Assembly (NCBI RefSeq): GCF_030530745.1 | Contig: NZ_JAUMUI010000001.1 | Location: 106,961-170,960 of the forward strand | Origin: Neisseria sp. | GTDB lineage: Bacteria; Pseudomonadota; Gammaproteobacteria; Burkholderiales; Neisseriaceae | Reading direction: 5' to 3' | Length of the DNA: 64,000 nt | Part shown: in pieces, positions 7,929 to 16,880 of the stretch | How the letters are laid out: every line of letters begins with the position of its first letter | Position numbering within the stretch: the first letter of the stretch is position 1 | Notes under the pieces: model-generated | What the model saw: the letters and a program-made list of their open reading frames with translations, nothing else | Database searches by the model: none | What the model was told of the DNA's origin: nothing | Program-made: the position numbers and the translations under genes

Positions 7929-10091
7929 ATGCAGCAGAAAGCCCGTTTCCAAATCGGCGGCATGACCTGCCAAGCCTGCGCCTCGCGCATTGAGAAGGTG
8001 TTGAACAAAAAAGATTTCGTTCAAGCGGCCTCGGTAAACTTCGCCAGCGAAGAGGCGCAGGTGGTGTTCGACGGCAGCCGCACCGATGCCGCCGCGCTGG
8101 CGGCAATCATCGCAAAGGCAGGTTTTGAAGCGGTGGAAAAAACCGATACCGCCGCCACGGTGCCGTCTGAAAACCATATCGGCCGGCGTTTGTGGCTGCT
8201 GCTGACCGTCAACGTGCCGTTTCTCATCGGCATGGCGGGCATGATGACGGGCCGGCACGACTGGATGATGCCCGTTATGTGGCAGTTTGCGCTGGCCAGC
8301 GTGGTGCAGCTTTGGCTGGCGGTGCCGTTTTACAAAAGCGCATGGGCGAGCATCAAAGGCGGGCTGGCGAATATGGATGTGCTGGTTACCGTCGGCACGG
8401 TGGCGATTTACCTTTATTCAACCTATATGATGTTTGCCCACCGCGCGATGGGCCACGACGGCATGGCGCATGTGTATTTCGAGGCGGGCGTGATGGTGGT
8501 CGGTTTCGTGAGTCTGGGCAAATTTCTCGAACACCGCGCGAAAAAATCCAGCCTCAACAGCCTCGGCCTGCTGCTGAAACTCACGCCGAGCCAAGTGAAT
8601 GTGGAGCGCAACGGTCAATGGCAGAGCCTGCCGCTCGACCAAGTGCAAACCGGCGACCTGATCCGCGCCAGCCACGGCGAACGGATTGCGGCCGACGGAA
8701 CGGTGGAAAGCGGCGGCGGCTGGGCCGACGAAAGCCATCTCACGGGCGAATCGCAGCCCGAGGCAAAAACCGCCGGCAGCAAAGTGCTGGCAGGTGCCAT
8801 GATCACCGACGGCAGCATCGTTTACCGCGCCGAACAGCTCGGCAGCCAAACCCTGCTGGGCGACATGATGGCCGCGCTTTCCGAAGCGCAGGGCAGCAAA
8901 GCGCCGATTGCGCGGGTGGCCGACAAAGCGGCGGCGGTGTTCGTGCCCGCCGTGGTCGGCATCGCCGCGCTCACTTTTGTTTTGACCTGGCTCTTCAAAG
9001 GCGATTGGATACCCGCGCTGATGAACGCCGTGGCGGTATTGGTGATTGCCTGTCCGTGCGCGCTCGGCCTCGCCACGCCCGCTGCGATTATGGTCGGCAT
9101 GGGCAAGGCGGTGCACCACGGCATCTGGTTTAAAGACGCTGCCGCCATGGAGGCCGCCGCCCATGTAAACGCGGTGGTGCTCGACAAAACCGGCACCCTC
9201 ACCGAAGGCAAACCCGAAGTGGCGGCGGTGTATCTGAGGCCGTCTGAAAACACAGACGAAAACGAACTCTACCGCCTTGCCGCCGCCGTCGAACAAAATG
9301 CCGCCCACCCGCTCGCACGCGCCATCGTTCAAGCGGCCTTGGCGCGCGGCATCGCCCTGCCCGAAGCCTGCAATGTGCAAACCGAAGCCGGTGCAGGCGT
9401 GAAAGCCGATATCGACGGTATCGGCGAAGTGAAAGTGGGCAAACCCGCCTATTGCGGCCTCACACTGCCCGAAAACCTTGATTCCGTATGGCAAATCGCC
9501 AGCATCGCCGCCGTGTCGGCAAACGGCCGCGCCCTCGGCGCCTTCGCGCTGGCCGACCGTCTAAAAAACGACAGCAAACAGGCGGTAGGCCGTCTGAAAG
9601 CGCACGGTATCGAAGTGTATATGATGAGCGGCGACAATCAGGGCGTGGCCGGCTACATCGCCGCGCAACTGGGCATAGACCGCGCTTTCGGCAACATGAG
9701 CCCGCGCGACAAAGCCGCCGAAGTGCAGAAGCTGAAAGCCGCAGGCAAAACCGTGGCGATGGCGGGCGACGGCATCAACGACGCCCCCGCACTCGCCGCC
9801 GCCGACGTCAGCTTCGCCATGAAGGGCGGAGCCGACGTGGCCGAACACACCGCCTCGGCCACCCTGATGCAGCACTCGGCCGACCAAATGGTCGATGCCC
9901 TGCTGATTTCGCGCGCCACCCTGAAAAACATCAAGCAAAACCTGTTTTTCGCCTTTTTCTACAACACATTGGGCATTCCGTTGGCCGCCTTGGGCTTTCT
10001 CAGCCCGGTGATTGCCGGCGCAGCCATGGCCTTAAGCTCGATTTCGGTGCTTGGCAATGCTTTGCGCCTGAAGCGGGTAAGGATTGAGTGA
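7929..10091 (+). CDS. copA: Copper-exporting P1B-type ATPase
   Basis: 720 residues. One N-terminal HMA domain (GMTCQAC near residue 12) is followed by membrane helices, the actuator motif TGES, the transmembrane metal site CPC (about 375-377), the phosphorylation motif DKTGT (D about 419) and the hinge GDGIND (about 612). The CPC motif and HMA domain indicate Cu(I) specificity. The enzyme pumps copper out of the cytoplasm across the inner membrane. It is cotranscribed with copZ behind a CueR-type operator, which fits copper induction. Two uptake sequences lie inside the reading frame. Confidence 0.95.
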   Translation: MQQKARFQIGGMTCQACASRIEKVLNKKDFVQAASVNFASEEAQVVFDGSRTDAAALAAIIAKAGFEAVEKTDTAATVPSENHIGRRLWLLLTVNVPFLIGMAGMMTGRHDWMMPVMWQFALASVVQLWLAVPFYKSAWASIKGGLANMDVLVTVGTVAIYLYSTYMMFAHRAMGHDGMAHVYFEAGVMVVGFVSLGKFLEHRAKKSSLNSLGLLLKLTPSQVNVERNGQWQSLPLDQVQTGDLIRASHGERIAADGTVESGGGWADESHLTGESQPEAKTAGSKVLAGAMITDGSIVYRAEQLGSQTLLGDMMAALSEAQGSKAPIARVADKAAAVFVPAVVGIAALTFVLTWLFKGDWIPALMNAVAVLVIACPCALGLATPAAIMVGMGKAVHHGIWFKDAAAMEAAAHVNAVVLDKTGTLTEGKPEVAAVYLRPSENTDENELYRLAAAVEQNAAHPLARAIVQAALARGIALPEACNVQTEAGAGVKADIDGIGEVKVGKPAYCGLTLPENLDSVWQIASIAAVSANGRALGAFALADRLKNDSKQAVGRLKAHGIEVYMMSGDNQGVAGYIAAQLGIDRAFGNMSPRDKAAEVQKLKAAGKTVAMAGDGINDAPALAAADVSFAMKGGADVAEHTASATLMQHSADQMVDALLISRATLKNIKQNLFFAFFYNTLGIPLAALGFLSPVIAGAAMALSSISVLGNALRLKRVRIE

Positions 10092-10098
10092 TATGCCC

Positions 10099-10129
10099 AG
10101 GCCGTCTGAAAACACCTTTCAGACGGCCT
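10099..10129 (+). terminator. Convergent-DUS hairpin terminator
   Basis: AGGCCGTCTGAAA, a 5-nt loop and the exact complement, 8 bp after the copA stop codon. Confidence 0.75.
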
Positions 10130-10187
10130 AAACTCAATAAAATCAACCACATCAATTAAAAAATAAATAAATTCTAAGAAAACTATA

Positions 10188-10226
10188 AAAAATCTTATTT
10201 TAACTACGAAAAATCTTAGTTATAAT
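10188..10226 (+). promoter_or_regulatory. Putative recN promoter with tandem 10-bp repeats
   Basis: A TATAAT box (10221-10226) lies 52 bp before recN. Just upstream, the 10-mer AAAAATCTTA occurs twice (10188-10197 and 10209-10218) with a 21-bp period, about two helical turns, which puts both copies on one face of DNA. The -35 region is weak, so activator or repressor binding to the repeats is plausible but only inferred. Confidence 0.45.
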
Positions 10227-10278
10227 CCCGCATAACCATCTCACTCCCGTTTCAGACGGCCCCAACCGAGGAACTCCC

Positions 10279-11940
10279 ATGCTGCTGGCGCTTTCATTAC
10301 GCGACTTCGTGATTGTAGAAACACTCAACCTCAGCTTCCAAACCGGCTTCACCGTACTCACCGGCGAAACCGGTGCGGGCAAATCCATCACGCTTGATGC
10401 GCTCGGCTTATTGTTGGGCGACAAAGCCGACTTCAGCCAAGTGCGCACCGGCGCCCGAGAAGCCCGACTTTCCGCCCTGTTCGACATCGGCGGCCTGCCC
10501 GCATTGCAGGCGCAACTGTATGAACAGGGTTTGCTGGAAGAAGGCGGCGAAGAGCTGAGCATACGCCGCATTATCGACGTCAAAGGCAAAAGCCGCAGCT
10601 TCATCAACAACCAGGCCGCCACGCTGGCGCAATTGAAAGCAATCGGCAGCCAACTCATTGATATCCACGGCCAAAACGCACACCATTCGCTCAACCAAGA
10701 ATCCGCCCAGCGGCAATTGCTCGATGCTTTCGCCGGCGCCCAAGAACAGGCAGGATCGGTGAAAAAGCTTTACCAAAACTGGAGCGACGCCCGCAAATCC
10801 CTGCACGAAGCGCAAAACCACGCCGAAAACACCGCCATCGAACGCGAACGGGTGGAATGGCAATATAACGAACTGAACCGGCTCGATTTGCGCCACGGAG
10901 AATGGGAAAGCCTCAACCAAAGCCACCACAGCCTAGCCCACGCCGCCGAACTGTTGCAGGCCGCTGAGCAGGTTTCGGAACACATCGACGGCGACAACGG
11001 TATGCAGCGCCAACTCTACCAATGCCAAAAACTCTTGGGCAGCCTGCAAAACATCGAACCGCACTTTGCCGAAAGCCTCGAAATGCTCGCCGCCGTCGAA
11101 GCCGAATTGGGCGAAATCGGCGCCAATATGCGCGACGTAGCCAACCGCGTCGAAATCAACCCTAGAGAATTGGCCGAACAAGAACGGCGCATGGGCGAGC
11201 TGATGGGCATGGCGCGCAAATACCGCGTCGAACCCGAAGAGCTGCCCGCCAAACTCGAAGAGCTGAACCGCACCCTGCAAAGCCTGCACGAAGCCGCCGA
11301 CATCGCCGCCCTCGAAGCCGCCGTTGCGCACACCGAGGCCGAATACACCGCCGCCGCGCAGAAACTGTCGGCCATGCGTCGTGAGGCCGCCGCCAAACTG
11401 GCCGCCGAAACCACCGGACACATGCAGCATTTATCAATGAAAGGGGCGACCTTCCACATCGAACTGCCACCCTGCCCGCCCGCGCCGCACGGCTTGGAGC
11501 AAGTGCAGTACCAAGTGGCCGCCAACAAAGGCAGCCCCCTGCGCCCGCTCAACAAAGTGGCCTCCGGCGGCGAACTTGCCCGCATCAGCCTTTCCATCCA
11601 AGTGGTTACCAGCCGCTACACCCAAGTGCCGACGCTGATTTTCGACGAGGTAGACACGGGTATCGGCGGCGGTGTGGCCGAAACCGTAGGCCGCGCCCTG
11701 CGCGCGCTGGGCAAACGGCACCAAGTGCTGGCCGTTACCCACCTGCCACAAGTGGCCGCCTGCGGCGAAAACCACTGGCAGGTGCACAAACACAGCGAAG
11801 GCGATCAAACCGTTAGCGAAATCAAAGTATTGGACAACAGCAGCCGCATCGAAGAAATCGCCCGCATGCTCGGTGGCGAAGTGATTACCGGCACCACACG
11901 CAAACATGCCGAAGAAATGCTGGCTCTGGCGGCGCAATAA
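10279..11940 (+). CDS. recN: DNA repair protein RecN
   Basis: 553 residues, full length. The Walker A motif GETGAGKS is at 29-36, a long coiled-coil middle section runs from roughly 150 to 370 (rich in Glu/Ala/Leu heptads), and the C-terminal head has SGGELARISLSIQ and the Walker B stretch LIFDEVDTGIGG. RecN is an SMC-like ATPase acting at double-strand breaks. In Neisseria it supports recombinational repair and transformation survival. An alternating-frame overlap with other genes is absent; it stands alone behind its own promoter. Confidence 0.95.
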   Translation: MLLALSLRDFVIVETLNLSFQTGFTVLTGETGAGKSITLDALGLLLGDKADFSQVRTGAREARLSALFDIGGLPALQAQLYEQGLLEEGGEELSIRRIIDVKGKSRSFINNQAATLAQLKAIGSQLIDIHGQNAHHSLNQESAQRQLLDAFAGAQEQAGSVKKLYQNWSDARKSLHEAQNHAENTAIERERVEWQYNELNRLDLRHGEWESLNQSHHSLAHAAELLQAAEQVSEHIDGDNGMQRQLYQCQKLLGSLQNIEPHFAESLEMLAAVEAELGEIGANMRDVANRVEINPRELAEQERRMGELMGMARKYRVEPEELPAKLEELNRTLQSLHEAADIAALEAAVAHTEAEYTAAAQKLSAMRREAAAKLAAETTGHMQHLSMKGATFHIELPPCPPAPHGLEQVQYQVAANKGSPLRPLNKVASGGELARISLSIQVVTSRYTQVPTLIFDEVDTGIGGGVAETVGRALRALGKRHQVLAVTHLPQVAACGENHWQVHKHSEGDQTVSEIKVLDNSSRIEEIARMLGGEVITGTTRKHAEEMLALAAQ

Positions 11941-12032
11941 TCGGCACCGGATAAAGCAGACCGGCCAATCAAACGCCTTGCGAAATTCGCTTTAATCCCG
12001 AAAATATTTGTACCCTGCCATACTTTAAACCC

Positions 12033-12109
12033 CGTCATACTCGGGCTTGACCCGAGTATCTGCTATTTTCTGAACCGACACGGTACCCAGGGCAAGCCCG
12101 AATATAACG
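12033..12109. repeat. Dispersed palindromic repeat (TCGGGCTTGACCCGA family)
   Basis: CGTCATACTCGGGCTTGACC begins the left arm and GGCAAGCCCGAATATAACG ends the right arm, an imperfect palindrome of about 77 bp. Related copies are at 27499-27577 and inside 29679-29845 and 45552-45863. Confidence 0.7.
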
Positions 12110-12148
12110 CGGATGTTTGAAGATACCGAAATTACTCGCCAAAAATTC

Positions 12149-12181
12149 AGGCCGTCTGAAAACCCATGTTTCAGACGGCCT
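12149..12181. terminator. Convergent-DUS hairpin
   Basis: AGGCCGTCTGAAA and its inverted copy with a short loop, in the recN-clpX convergent gap (11941-12406). With the palindrome at 12033 and the Correia-like element at 12192, this accounts for most of that gap. Confidence 0.65.
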
Positions 12182-12191
12182 GATGTTTTTG

Positions 12192-12349
12192 TATGGCGGC
12201 TTAAATTTAAAACAGTACGGCGTTGCCCCGCCTTAGCCCAAAGAGAACGGTTTTGTAAGCCGCTGAAGCGGCAACAGAACCGGTTCCGTACTATCTGTAA
12301 CTGTCTGCGGCTTCGCCGCCTTGTCCCCTTTTAAATTTAAGCCACTGTA
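12192..12349. repeat. Correia-like repeat element, long form
   Basis: 158 bp with terminal inverted repeats TATGGCGGCTTAAATTTAAA and its counterpart ending GCCACTGTA. The interior (AGTACGGCGTTGCCCCGCC, then GAGAACGGTTTTGTAAGCCG) matches the layout of the 150-160 bp Correia/NEMIS elements of Neisseria. A second long copy lies at 37223-37379 in inverted orientation. Confidence 0.85.
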
Positions 12350-12406
12350 AAAGGCGGTACTTTTTGGATTGTGCAACAGCCTCGGCCTGCCCATACGTTT
12401 TGCATT

Positions 12407-13663
12407 TTACGCAGCGGTTGGCAGATACTCGCTTCCGTCCGCTTTCAACAGTTTGGGCGCCTCGCCTTTTTCAATTACGCTTTCGTTCACCACCACTTTT
12501 TTCACATCCTGCAAATCAGGCAGCATATACATAGTATCAAGCAGGCAGCGTTCGACAATCGAGCGCAAACCGCGCGCGCCCGTTTTACGCTCCATCGCCT
12601 GCCCGGCAATGCTGCGCAGGGCGGAAGGCAGCACTTCCAACTCAACGCCCTCCATTGCAAACAACGCCTGATATTGCTTCACCAGCGCGTTTTTCGGCTC
12701 GGTGAGGATATTGATTAAAGCATCTTCATCCAACTCGGCCAGCGTGGCAATCACAGGCAGGCGGCCGATTAATTCGGGAATCAGGCCGAATTTGATTAAA
12801 TCTTCCGGTTCCACGGTTTCAAACAGGGCGGTGATGTCGGCGTTTTCGTCTTTGCTGCTCACCACCGCACCGAAACCGATGCCGCCTTTTTCGGTTCGCT
12901 GGCGGATTACTTTCTCCAAACCGGCAAACGCGCCGCCGCAGATAAACAGGATATTGGTGGTATCGACATTGATAAATTCCTGATTCGGGTGTTTGCGCCC
13001 TCCTTGCGGCGGCACCGAAGCCACCGTACCTTCAATCAGTTTCAACAGCGCCTGCTGCACGCCCTCGCCCGATACGTCGCGGGTAATCGAAGGGTTGTCG
13101 CTCTTACGTGAAATTTTATCGATTTCATCAATATACACAATGCCGCGCTGGGCTTTTTCCACATCGAAATCGCATTTGCCCAAAAGCTTGGTGATAATCT
13201 GCTCCACATCTTCGCCCACATAACCCGCTTCAGTGAGTGTGGTAGCATCGGCCATCACAAACGGCACGTCGAGTTTGCGTGCCAGCGATTGCGCCAGCAG
13301 GGTTTTGCCCGAACCGGTGGGGCCGATCAGCAGAATATTGCTTTTCGACAATTCCACTTTGTCGCTGCTTTTGGGATGGCGCAAACGTTTATAGTGGTTA
13401 TACACCGCCACCGCCAGCGCTTTTTTCGCCTGTTCCTGCCCGATAACGTGATCGTTGAGGTTGGCCACGATTTCGGCGGGCGTGGGCAGTTTGTCTTCCC
13501 CTGCGCCCGCTTCCTGCATAAAATCATCATCAGGGTTTTGCAGCATGATGCCGCAGGTTTCCACACATTCGTTGCAGATGCAGGCGTGTTCGCCCTCAAT
13601 CAGGTTTTTTACTTCATGCTCGGGCTTACCGCAAAACGAGCAATAACGCTTTTCGTCAGACAT
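12407..13663 (-). CDS. clpX: ATP-dependent Clp protease ATP-binding subunit ClpX
   Basis: 418 residues. The N-terminal zinc-binding domain has CSFCGK and CNECVETC (four cysteines in the first ~36 residues). The AAA+ core has Walker A GPTGSGKT and Walker [10 protein letters not shown], followed by the sensor and C-terminal domains. ClpX unfolds tagged substrates and feeds them to ClpP. clpP is not adjacent, as is usual in Neisseria. A good promoter lies 66-94 bp upstream of the start codon. Confidence 0.96.
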   Translation of the reverse strand: MSDEKRYCSFCGKPEHEVKNLIEGEHACICNECVETCGIMLQNPDDDFMQEAGAGEDKLPTPAEIVANLNDHVIGQEQAKKALAVAVYNHYKRLRHPKSSDKVELSKSNILLIGPTGSGKTLLAQSLARKLDVPFVMADATTLTEAGYVGEDVEQIITKLLGKCDFDVEKAQRGIVYIDEIDKISRKSDNPSITRDVSGEGVQQALLKLIEGTVASVPPQGGRKHPNQEFINVDTTNILFICGGAFAGLEKVIRQRTEKGGIGFGAVVSSKDENADITALFETVEPEDLIKFGLIPELIGRLPVIATLAELDEDALINILTEPKNALVKQYQALFAMEGVELEVLPSALRSIAGQAMERKTGARGLRSIVERCLLDTMYMLPDLQDVKKVVVNESVIEKGEAPKLLKADGSEYLPTAA

Positions 13664-14038
13664 ATTCCATTCTTCAATTATTCAGCTACAACAAAGCGGC
13701 CGGACGGAGCAGGCCGCAAAAATGGTTTAGTATAAATACTATCCGCCCGTTTATCAAACCGCACCGCTCAAATTGCCTTTCAAACCGTTCGGACGGCCTG
13801 TTTTACATAAAAAAATACAACGGAAACGTAAAAAATAGCGCAAACTAATGAAAAATATACTTTATTTACTTTACAAGCTCCTCCTGCTCCACGATAATCC
13901 GCTAGTCATTCCAAACAGCGCCGATTTGTCATAACCCCGATCCTGCCGCCGTTTGTACCGCAAAAATGTTTTTCGGACCCGGCTGCCGCTGTTTGCTTTC
14001 AAATCTTTCCCACAAAACACTTACGGAATCCGACTAAA
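13664..14038. other. Divergent clpX-pbpG intergenic region
   Basis: 375 bp without a convincing gene. Next to clpX it holds that gene's promoter (13729-13757). The middle (13800-13880) is AT-rich with A-tracts and no uptake sequence. I could not identify a strong promoter for pbpG; the sequence just before its ATG has only a weak ribosome binding site. Confidence 0.6.
13729..13757 (-). promoter_or_regulatory. Sigma-70 promoter for clpX
   Basis: On the minus strand TTGATA (13757-13752) is followed after exactly 17 bp by TATACT (13734-13729). Transcription would start near 13722, giving a leader of about 60 nt before the clpX ATG. Confidence 0.65.
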
Positions 14039-14974
14039 ATGAACTTCAGCAAAAAAATCGCCGCCGCCTGCCTGAGCATCGGGCTGGCCGCTTTTTCCCT
14101 GCCCGCCGCCGCCGATGATCTGGATGTGCTCGGCCAGTTTTTAGAACAAAACTTTCCTGTAGAAAATGATCCGATAGGTGCGTTTGCCTCCATGAATGCG
14201 GCCGAGCAGGTAGAGGCGCAGGCCGCTTATGCCGGCCCCCTGCTGTCTTCGCAATCCGCCCTGATTGTGAACAACAAAACCGGCGAAGTGCTGTTTCAGA
14301 AAAATCCCAACCGCGTAATGCCCATTGCTTCGATTTCCAAATTAATGTCGGCAATGGTGGTGCTTGACGCCAATCAAAACATGAGTGAACGCCTGACCAT
14401 TACCGAGGCCGAAATCGACCGCCTGAAAGGCACCGGCAGCCGCTTAACCGTGGGCACCACATTAACGCGCGGAGAAATGCTGCACCTGAGCCTGATGAGC
14501 AGCGAAAACCGCGCAACCCATGCACTCGGCCGCAACTACCCGGGCGGCATGGCCGCTTTCGTCAGCGCCATGAACCGCAAAGCGCAAAGTTTGGGTATGA
14601 CCAGCACTCGTTTTTACGAACCGACCGGCTTGGATTTCCGCAATGTTTCCACTGCCAACGATCTGAACAAATTGGTACAGGCCGCCAGCAAATATCCCGC
14701 CATCCGCCGCGACAGTACCTCCAACCACCGTTCGGTTTACACCAAACGCGGCCAGATCAGCTATAAAAACACCAACCAGCTGGTACGCGACGGCGGCTGG
14801 AATATCGAGTTGCAGAAAACCGGCTATATCCGCGAAGCCGGACGCTCGATGGTAGTGAAAACCAATGTGCAAAACCAGCCCGTTACCATTGTTTTACTGA
14901 ATGCGCCCTCCTCACTCAGCCGTGTGAACGATGCGCGCAAAATCGAATCGTGGATGCTGCAGCGCCGCTCTTAA
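14039..14974 (+). CDS. pbpG: D-alanyl-D-alanine endopeptidase (PBP7 type)
   Basis: 311 residues with an N-terminal signal peptide (MNFSKKIAAACLSIGLAAFS, cleavage after AAA near residue 25). The penicillin-binding active-site motifs are SISK (S98, K101), SEN (in SSENRATHALG) and KTG (in LQKTGYIREAG). This is the low-molecular-weight PBP class that cuts cross-links in periplasmic peptidoglycan. Residues 25-75 form a linker without recognisable domains. Single-gene unit ended by a perfect DUS palindrome. Confidence 0.9.
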   Translation: MNFSKKIAAACLSIGLAAFSLPAAADDLDVLGQFLEQNFPVENDPIGAFASMNAAEQVEAQAAYAGPLLSSQSALIVNNKTGEVLFQKNPNRVMPIASISKLMSAMVVLDANQNMSERLTITEAEIDRLKGTGSRLTVGTTLTRGEMLHLSLMSSENRATHALGRNYPGGMAAFVSAMNRKAQSLGMTSTRFYEPTGLDFRNVSTANDLNKLVQAASKYPAIRRDSTSNHRSVYTKRGQISYKNTNQLVRDGGWNIELQKTGYIREAGRSMVVKTNVQNQPVTIVLLNAPSSLSRVNDARKIESWMLQRRS

Positions 14975-14993
14975 ACATTACTTCCAAACAAGC

Positions 14994-15025
14994 AAAGGCC
15001 GTCTGAAACGTTTCAGACGGCCTTT
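14994..15025 (+). terminator. Perfect DUS palindrome terminator
   Basis: A 32-nt perfect palindrome, AAAGGCCGTCTGAAACG joined to its complement and ending CCTTT, located 20 bp after pbpG. Confidence 0.8.
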
Positions 15026-15057
15026 GTGTACATGCCACAATCAACTCTTTGTTTTAT

Positions 15058-15199
15058 TTAAATGTTTCAACACACAGGACGACACATAAAGCGCCGCCCT
15101 ACGTGTTGCCCTGATTGGGAAGGGGTTACACCCCTACCCGATAAACCCAAATTCTACCGCCATAAATGGCGGGGTCTCAACCGAAAAGGAAACTTGATA
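15058..15199. repeat. Dispersed ~140-bp repeat, copy 1
   Basis: This stretch recurs, inverted and about 90% identical by eye, at 40951-41086. Its left end reads AAATGTTTCAACACACAGG, and its centre contains GATAAACCCAAATTCTAC. I do not recognise the family and see no reading frame in it. The first 14 nt of the motif GTTTCAACACACAG equal the start of the CRISPR repeat of this genome. Confidence 0.75.
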
Positions 15200-15240
15200 A
15201 AGTGTTTTTACTGCAACTTGCAGCAAAATAACTATAGTTT

Positions 15241-15272
15241 TACTCTAATTTTAAGAAAAGCTAGAGTATAAT
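15241..15272 (+). promoter_or_regulatory. Putative promoter with flanking inverted repeat
   Basis: A TATAAT box (15267-15272) lies about 100 bp before the flavoprotein gene. The 7-bp arms TACTCTA (15241-15247) and TAGAGTA (15262-15268) form an inverted repeat running into the -10 box, a possible repressor site. The -35 match is poor. Confidence 0.4.
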
Positions 15273-15373
15273 GCCTAAATATCATAAACACACTTTGATG
15301 TGCTGCACTGCCTGCCAACGGTAAACAGCTGTTCAAGTTTACGCAACACATCTGACAAATTAAGGAAATACAT

Positions 15374-16540
15374 ATGCAGCATAGCTTCAACCCTTTAATT
15401 ATACGGGGAAAATCACTGATTCCGATTGTACAGGGGGGCATGGGCGTAGGCGTATCCGCATCCAAATTATCCAGCGCCGTGGCTCGGGAAAACGGCTTGG
15501 GCACCATCGCCAGCGTGGACTTGCGCCACCTGCATGACGACTTGCTGGCCGAGTCTAAAATCAACCCTTCCGAAGAAAAATACGCCAGGCTCAACCACAT
15601 CGCACTCGACCGTGAAATCCAAAAAGCTAAAGCAGACGCGCAAGGCAAAGGTATGATTGCCGTGAATGTGATGAAAGCGGTGAAAGACCACCAGCGCTTG
15701 GTGCGCCAAGCCTGCGAATCGGGTGCCGATGCCATTGTGATGGGCGCAGGGCTGCCGCTTGATTTGCCCGAAATGACCGAGGGCTACCACAAAAATGTTG
15801 CCCTGCTGCCGATTCTTTCCGAATCGCGCGGTATCAACATCGTGTTGAAACGCTGGATGAAAAAAGGCATTCTGCCCGATGCCATCGTTATCGAACACCC
15901 TGCCCACGCCGCCGGACACTTGGGCGCGATGACGGTAGACAGTGTAAACGATGAAAAGTTCGAGTTTAAACGAGTGATTGAAGAAACGTTTGAAGTGTTT
16001 AAAAAGCTCGGGCTGGAAAGCGAAAAAATCCCGTTGGTGCTGGCCGGCGGCATGGCCAATTTCGAAAAAATCACCACAGCGCTGAAAAGCTGGGGAGCTT
16101 CCGCCGTACAAATCGGCACCGCTTTCGCCGTTACCGAAGAAGGCGATGCCCATCCGAACTTCAAACAAACACTAGCAGGCGCGCCGGTGGAGCAAGTAGT
16201 GGAGTTTATGTCGGTGGCCGGCCTGCCTGCGCGCGGTGTGCGCACTAAATTTCTCGACAGCTACATCAAGCGTGAAGCCAAGCTTCAGGCCAATGCCAAA
16301 GCCGACCCGCGCCGCTGCACACAGGGCATCAATTGCTTGTCGGTATGCGGCTTGCGCGACGGCTTGGAAAAAGTAGGCCAGTTCTGCATCGATATCCAAC
16401 TGGCCGCCGCTTGGCGGGGTGAAGTCGATAAGGGTTTGTTCTTCAGAGGCAAAGACCCGCTTCCTTTCGGCAATGCCATCAAAAGCGTGCGGGAAACCAT
16501 TCAATATCTGCTGCAAGGCCACCCCGTACAGCAAGGTTAA
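15374..16540 (+). CDS. Nitronate monooxygenase-like flavoprotein
   Basis: 388 residues from ATG 15374, with AAGGAAA upstream. It is a TIM-barrel FMN protein of the 2-nitropropane dioxygenase/nitronate monooxygenase family: PIVQGGMGVGVSASKL near residues 18-33, DAIVMGAGLPLDLPE near 119-133, HPAHAAGHLG near 177-186 and the FMN-phosphate segment VLAGGMANFEK and WGASAVQIGTAF. The C-terminal part contains two close cysteines (RRCTQGINCLSVCG), unusual for classical nitronate monooxygenases. The same family includes enoyl-ACP reductase FabK, so the exact reaction is uncertain. Confidence 0.8.
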   Translation: MQHSFNPLIIRGKSLIPIVQGGMGVGVSASKLSSAVARENGLGTIASVDLRHLHDDLLAESKINPSEEKYARLNHIALDREIQKAKADAQGKGMIAVNVMKAVKDHQRLVRQACESGADAIVMGAGLPLDLPEMTEGYHKNVALLPILSESRGINIVLKRWMKKGILPDAIVIEHPAHAAGHLGAMTVDSVNDEKFEFKRVIEETFEVFKKLGLESEKIPLVLAGGMANFEKITTALKSWGASAVQIGTAFAVTEEGDAHPNFKQTLAGAPVEQVVEFMSVAGLPARGVRTKFLDSYIKREAKLQANAKADPRRCTQGINCLSVCGLRDGLEKVGQFCIDIQLAAAWRGEVDKGLFFRGKDPLPFGNAIKSVRETIQYLLQGHPVQQG

Positions 16541-16664
16541 GCCCTGTCAATACAGGCCGTCTGAAAATAAATTTGGCTCAAATACCATAAAGCTGCAAAA
16601 TATTTTCAGACGGCCTGAGATCTTTGCAAGTCGCTTAGGCCGTCTGAAACATCCGATTATTGTC

Positions 16665-16684
16665 ATTTCCGCCTACGCGGGAAT
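16665..16684. repeat. dRS3-like 20-mer
   Basis: ATTTCC, 8 nt, GGGAAT: one mismatch from the Neisseria dRS3 consensus ATTCCC-N8-GGGAAT. dRS3 copies are known insertion targets of Neisseria filamentous phage. Confidence 0.65.
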
Positions 16685-16814
16685 GACGGCAAATAAACTT
16701 TTTTGAGTTTTGCAAAAGCCTCGGCCTTAGAGAATGCTGTAAAGGCTTTAACTTATTGTTTGAATCAATCAGGTATTTCCCTTTTGTTCATATTGAATTT
16801 AATCTACGCCAATA

Positions 16815-16854
16815 AAAAACCGAACCGCCCATATTTCTAGGCGGTTCGGTTTTT
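16815..16854. terminator. Bidirectional rho-independent terminator
   Basis: AAAAACCGAACCGCC and GGCGGTTCGGTTTTT form a 15-bp perfect stem with a 10-nt loop. A-run on the left and T-run on the right allow it to end both the flavoprotein and the potI transcripts. It is not made of uptake sequences. Confidence 0.85.
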
Positions 16855-16880
16855 CCATCTGTACTTGCATTATCGATAAA

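Larger units (their letters stand above)
16541..16880. other. Repeat-rich convergent gap
   Basis: 340 bp between two convergent genes. It holds a long-looped DUS pair (16554-16617), a further single DUS (16638-16650), a dRS3-like 20-mer, a GAGTTTTGCAAAAGCCTC motif related to the ends of the 29679-29845 repeat, and the bidirectional terminator near 16835. No gene is evident. Confidence 0.7.

Noticed and set aside
11058-11066. Exact Haemophilus USS core in recN
   Set aside because: The 9-mer is present but the flanking purine/AT consensus is not met, and one such core is expected by chance in a window of this size; it lies in a conserved coding region.
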